Position numbers and translations under genes: made by a program. 64,000 nt of DNA, from positions 2,947,001-3,011,000 of the forward strand of contig NZ_CP141595.1 in assembly GCF_035590735.1 (NCBI RefSeq). Reading direction: 5' to 3'. The notes beneath the pieces were generated by a model. It searched no databases. It had not been told where the DNA came from and was given only the letters and a program-made list of their open reading frames with translations. Source of the stretch: Rossellomorea aquimaris. Lineage in GTDB: Bacteria; Bacillota; Bacilli; Bacillales; Bacillaceae_B. Positions 61,471 through 64,000 of the stretch are shown here, piece after piece (the first letter of the stretch is position 1; every line of letters starts with the position of its first letter).

Positions 61471-62601
61471 CTATTCTAAAAAGTCCTTTAATCGTTTGCT
61501 TCTGCTTGGATGACGCAGTTTTCTAAGAGCTTTTGCTTCTATTTGACGAATACGTTCCCTTGTTACACCGAAGACTTTCCCTACTTCTTCAAGTGTGCGG
61601 GTTCTGCCATCGTCCAGACCAAAACGTAAACGAAGAACATTTTCTTCACGATCCGTTAAAGTATCCAGTACATCTTCAAGCTGTTCCTTTAAAAGTTCGT
61701 AAGCAGCATGTTCTGAAGGAGATTGAGCTTCTGCGTCTTCAATGAAGTCACCAAGATGAGAATCGTCCTCTTCACCAATTGGCGTTTCAAGGGAAACTGG
61801 CTCTTGAGCGATCTTAAGGATTTCCCTAACCTTTTCAGGTGTCAGGTCCATTTCTTCTGCAATTTCTTCCGGTGCAGGTTCACGCCCTAAGTCTTGCAAT
61901 AACTGTCTTTGTACACGAATAAGTTTGTTAATGGTTTCAACCATATGAACCGGAATACGAATCGTTCTGGCCTGGTCAGCGATCGCACGTGTGATGGCTT
62001 GGCGAATCCACCAAGTTGCATACGTACTGAATTTGTACCCTTTACGGTAATCAAACTTTTCTACCGCTTTAATCAGACCCATATTCCCTTCCTGGATAAG
62101 GTCTAAGAATAACATACCGCGACCAACGTAACGTTTGGCAATACTGACAACAAGTCGCAGGTTCGCTTCAGCAAGACGTCGCTTGGCTTCCTCATCGCCT
62201 TCTTCAATTCTCTTGGCAAGATTTATCTCTTCCTCTGCAGATAAAAGATCAACTCTTCCAATTTCTTTCAGATACATACGAACAGGATCATTTATTTTAA
62301 CTCCTGGAGGAACGCTTAAATCATTCAGATTGAATTCTTCTTCCTCTTCTTTCTCTAACTCCGTAGCACCCGGATCATCATCTTCGTCATTTTCATTGAT
62401 AATTTCTACACCTTGTTCACCTAAGTGTTCGTAGAATTCATCCATTTGATCGGAATCTAACTCGAACCCTGATAATTTATCGGCAATATCTTCGTATGTG
62501 AGGACCCCTCTTTTTTTACCTTGGTTAACTAAAAATTCTTTCACCTGATCAACTGTTAATTCTGACGCTATTTGTTTGGAACGCGCTGACTTTTCAGCCA
62601 T
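61471..62601 (-). CDS. sigA: Primary sigma factor SigA (RpoD)
   Basis: 376 residues. Region 1.1 is short and acidic ([22 protein letters not shown]), then 1.2 ([21 protein letters not shown]), 2.3-2.4 ([34 protein letters not shown]) and 4.2 ([41 protein letters not shown]), all intact. It directs housekeeping transcription. Start at 62601 ([10 protein letters not shown]) follows GAAGGAGG. It lies 33 nt behind dnaG in the macromolecular synthesis operon. Confidence 0.98.
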   Translation of the reverse strand: MAEKSARSKQIASELTVDQVKEFLVNQGKKRGVLTYEDIADKLSGFELDSDQMDEFYEHLGEQGVEIINENDEDDDPGATELEKEEEEEFNLNDLSVPPGVKINDPVRMYLKEIGRVDLLSAEEEINLAKRIEEGDEEAKRRLAEANLRLVVSIAKRYVGRGMLFLDLIQEGNMGLIKAVEKFDYRKGYKFSTYATWWIRQAITRAIADQARTIRIPVHMVETINKLIRVQRQLLQDLGREPAPEEIAEEMDLTPEKVREILKIAQEPVSLETPIGEEDDSHLGDFIEDAEAQSPSEHAAYELLKEQLEDVLDTLTDREENVLRLRFGLDDGRTRTLEEVGKVFGVTRERIRQIEAKALRKLRHPSRSKRLKDFLE

Positions 62602-62634
62602 TTGTTCCCCTCCTTCCAACTTCCTTACAAAACT

Positions 62635-64000
62635 TTATAGAGACTTACGCAGCTGTAAGATTTCCATTGCTATTTGTGCTTCTTTTCTGTAATCCTTTAG
62701 TCGTTCTGCTTCTTTTCTTTCCACTTCTTTTTCTTTTATTCTCAACATCTTTTGATGTTTTAACACCTGATTGACATAATCTACTAATTCTTGGTCCGTA
62801 CTTTCTTCGCTTATTGACATCATTTCGATGTCCGTTACGATCCTTCTTAACCTCTCATCGGGAAGATAACCGATAAAGGCACTGGCACTTGGAGGTAGAC
62901 CTTCTTCATAATAACCCAATAAATAAGTAATAATAGCCTGATGTTCATCAATATTAAGGTTAGTACCTGCAAGCCACTCCTGAATCTTATAAGCGATGTT
63001 CGGGTCCTTAAGCATGTAGGCAATCAACCTTCTCTCAGCCGTTTGGTAAGCGGGTAACAATTTAGACTGAGTCTGCCTGTAGAAATTACCTTGCATACCT
63101 ACCTGTTTAGGCGGTTTAGAATTTCGTTTGTCTGGGCCTTCCAGTTCAAAGAGCTGCTGTTGAAGAGCCTCAAGAGATAATTCGAACTCATCTGCTAAAT
63201 ACCTTAAATAATAATCCTTTTCAACCGCTTTACTCAGTTGGGTAATTTCCTTAAGTATGTCTTCTATATACTTAAGGCGATCTCCTTCATCATTTAAGTT
63301 TTTATTCAGCTTATAATACCGAAGCTTAAATGCCATGAACGTTAAGCTTGCCCCTATTACATCTTGTTGAAACTTTGTTGGTCCATATTTTGAAATGTAG
63401 TCATCAGGGTCTAATTGTTCCGGAATTGTTGCGACACGAATGTTCAGCTGATGCTTGTGAAGAAGATTTCCTGCCCGGAATGCGGCTTCCACTCCAGCAG
63501 AATCACCGTCATAACAAATGATTACGGAATCAGTCAGGCGTTTAAGCAGTCCGATTTGCTGCTCTGTTAATGAAGTACCCATAGTGGCTACGCCATTTTC
63601 CACCTCTGCTTCACTGGCTGATATGACGTCGGCAAATCCTTCAAACAGAATGGCCTGCTGTTTTCTTCTTATCATTGAACGCGCAGCGTGATAGTTATAA
63701 AGAATGCTGCTCTTGTTAAAAATTTTCGTTTCCGGACTGTTTAAGTACTTTGGTTCATCATTCCCATCGATGCTTCTTCCTGAAAAAGCTACCGTGTTCC
63801 CTTTCGTATCTACAATAGGGAACATGATTCTTCCCCTGAAGCGATCCAAGAAGGAATTGTCTCTTTCTCTTCTAACGAGCAAACCAGCCGCTTCCATCAG
63901 CTCCAGGGAATAGCCTCGTTTCTGAAGGAACTTAACCGTGAAATCCCAGCTTGGAAGTGACCACCCAATCTGAAATTTAGTGATGCTTTCAGTAGTAAAT
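62635..64000 (-). CDS. dnaG: DNA primase DnaG (3' part, runs off the right edge)
   Basis: About 455 C-terminal residues are visible; the frame continues without a stop to the window edge, so the N-terminal zinc domain is outside. Visible are the RNAP-like catalytic core with RFRGRIMFPI, the toprim Glu in LFEGFADVISA and the metal Asp pair in ICYDGDSAG, and the C-terminal DnaB-helicase-binding domain. It makes RNA primers for replication. An ATG at 63897 is internal, not the true start. Confidence 0.97.
   Translation of the reverse strand, partial: FTTESITKFQIGWSLPSWDFTVKFLQKRGYSLELMEAAGLLVRRERDNSFLDRFRGRIMFPIVDTKGNTVAFSGRSIDGNDEPKYLNSPETKIFNKSSILYNYHAARSMIRRKQQAILFEGFADVISASEAEVENGVATMGTSLTEQQIGLLKRLTDSVIICYDGDSAGVEAAFRAGNLLHKHQLNIRVATIPEQLDPDDYISKYGPTKFQQDVIGASLTFMAFKLRYYKLNKNLNDEGDRLKYIEDILKEITQLSKAVEKDYYLRYLADEFELSLEALQQQLFELEGPDKRNSKPPKQVGMQGNFYRQTQSKLLPAYQTAERRLIAYMLKDPNIAYKIQEWLAGTNLNIDEHQAIITYLLGYYEEGLPPSASAFIGYLPDERLRRIVTDIEMMSISEESTDQELVDYVNQVLKHQKMLRIKEKEVERKEAERLKDYRKEAQIAMEILQLRKSL

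Noticed and set aside
1..64000. Prophage, integrative element or IS with its own transposase
   Set aside because: No integrase, transposase, capsid or portal genes were seen; accessory DNA consists of small repeats and a few inserted genes in conserved synteny.

Overview
The window is chromosomal DNA of a spore-forming member of the Bacillaceae. Low-GC coding, strong AGGAGG-type ribosome binding sites, SigA, spore-germination genes and a gene order matching the yqhH to dnaG part of the Bacillus subtilis chromosome all point there. It is not B. subtilis itself: the sinIR/tapA-sipW-tasA block is absent between yqhG and yqzE, phoU sits at the end of a pst operon with a single pstB, and several accessory genes and many palindromic repeats are present. 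A marine or soil Bacillus/Rossellomorea-type genome is plausible, but I cannot assign a species.

Layout. 1-5.8 kb: end of yqhH, yqhG, yqzE, aroK and the seven-gene comG operon (transformation pseudopilus). 6-10.5 kb: a cupin protein, tRNA-Gln followed by tandem palindromic repeats, mgsR, a Cys-rich HTH regulator, two tiny membrane proteins (yqgY-like, yqgW-like), yqgX and an HxlR regulator. 10.5-17 kb: yqgV, yqgU, yqgT (LysM/M14 peptidase), an LtaS paralogue, glcK, yqgQ. 17-24 kb: a nested repeat element, a SpoVAF-type germination protein, a secreted or membrane-anchored unknown under a good sigma-E-like promoter, gluP, a yqgO-like gene, a DUF92 protein, yqgN, rpmGA. 23.7-28.3 kb: a tight four-gene accessory operon (DUF4912 protein, GH57-like/GT4 fusion, sugar nucleotidyltransferase, unknown protein). 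28.7-40.5 kb: a small coiled-coil protein, phoU and pstBACS behind a four-hexamer PHO box, pbpA, yqgE, sodA, yqgC, an Na/Pi cotransporter. 40.8-47.9 kb: yqgB, a chemoreceptor, an MFS pump, yqfZ, ispG, yqfX, yqfW, a DUF1499 protein. 48.4-55.2 kb: znuC-znuB-zur behind a Zur box, yqfU, yqfT, nfo, cshB, yqfQ. 55.2-64 kb: two repeat elements, ispH, yqfO, trmK, cccA, an acyl-CoA dehydrogenase with a FadR-like operator, an unknown membrane protein, sigA and the 3' part of dnaG.

Most of the window is conserved core: competence, phosphate and zinc uptake, isoprenoid synthesis (ispG, ispH), envelope building (pbpA, LtaS paralogue), and the dnaG-sigA operon. The parts most worth a second look are three. 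First, the DUF4912/GH57-GT4/nucleotidyltransferase operon, whose GH57-like half has lost the usual nucleophile. Second, a set of modular palindromic repeats, one nested inside another between 10-bp direct repeats, whose stems change in sequence but keep pairing. Third, two comG genes (comGA, comGG) without a normal start codon where homology expects one.
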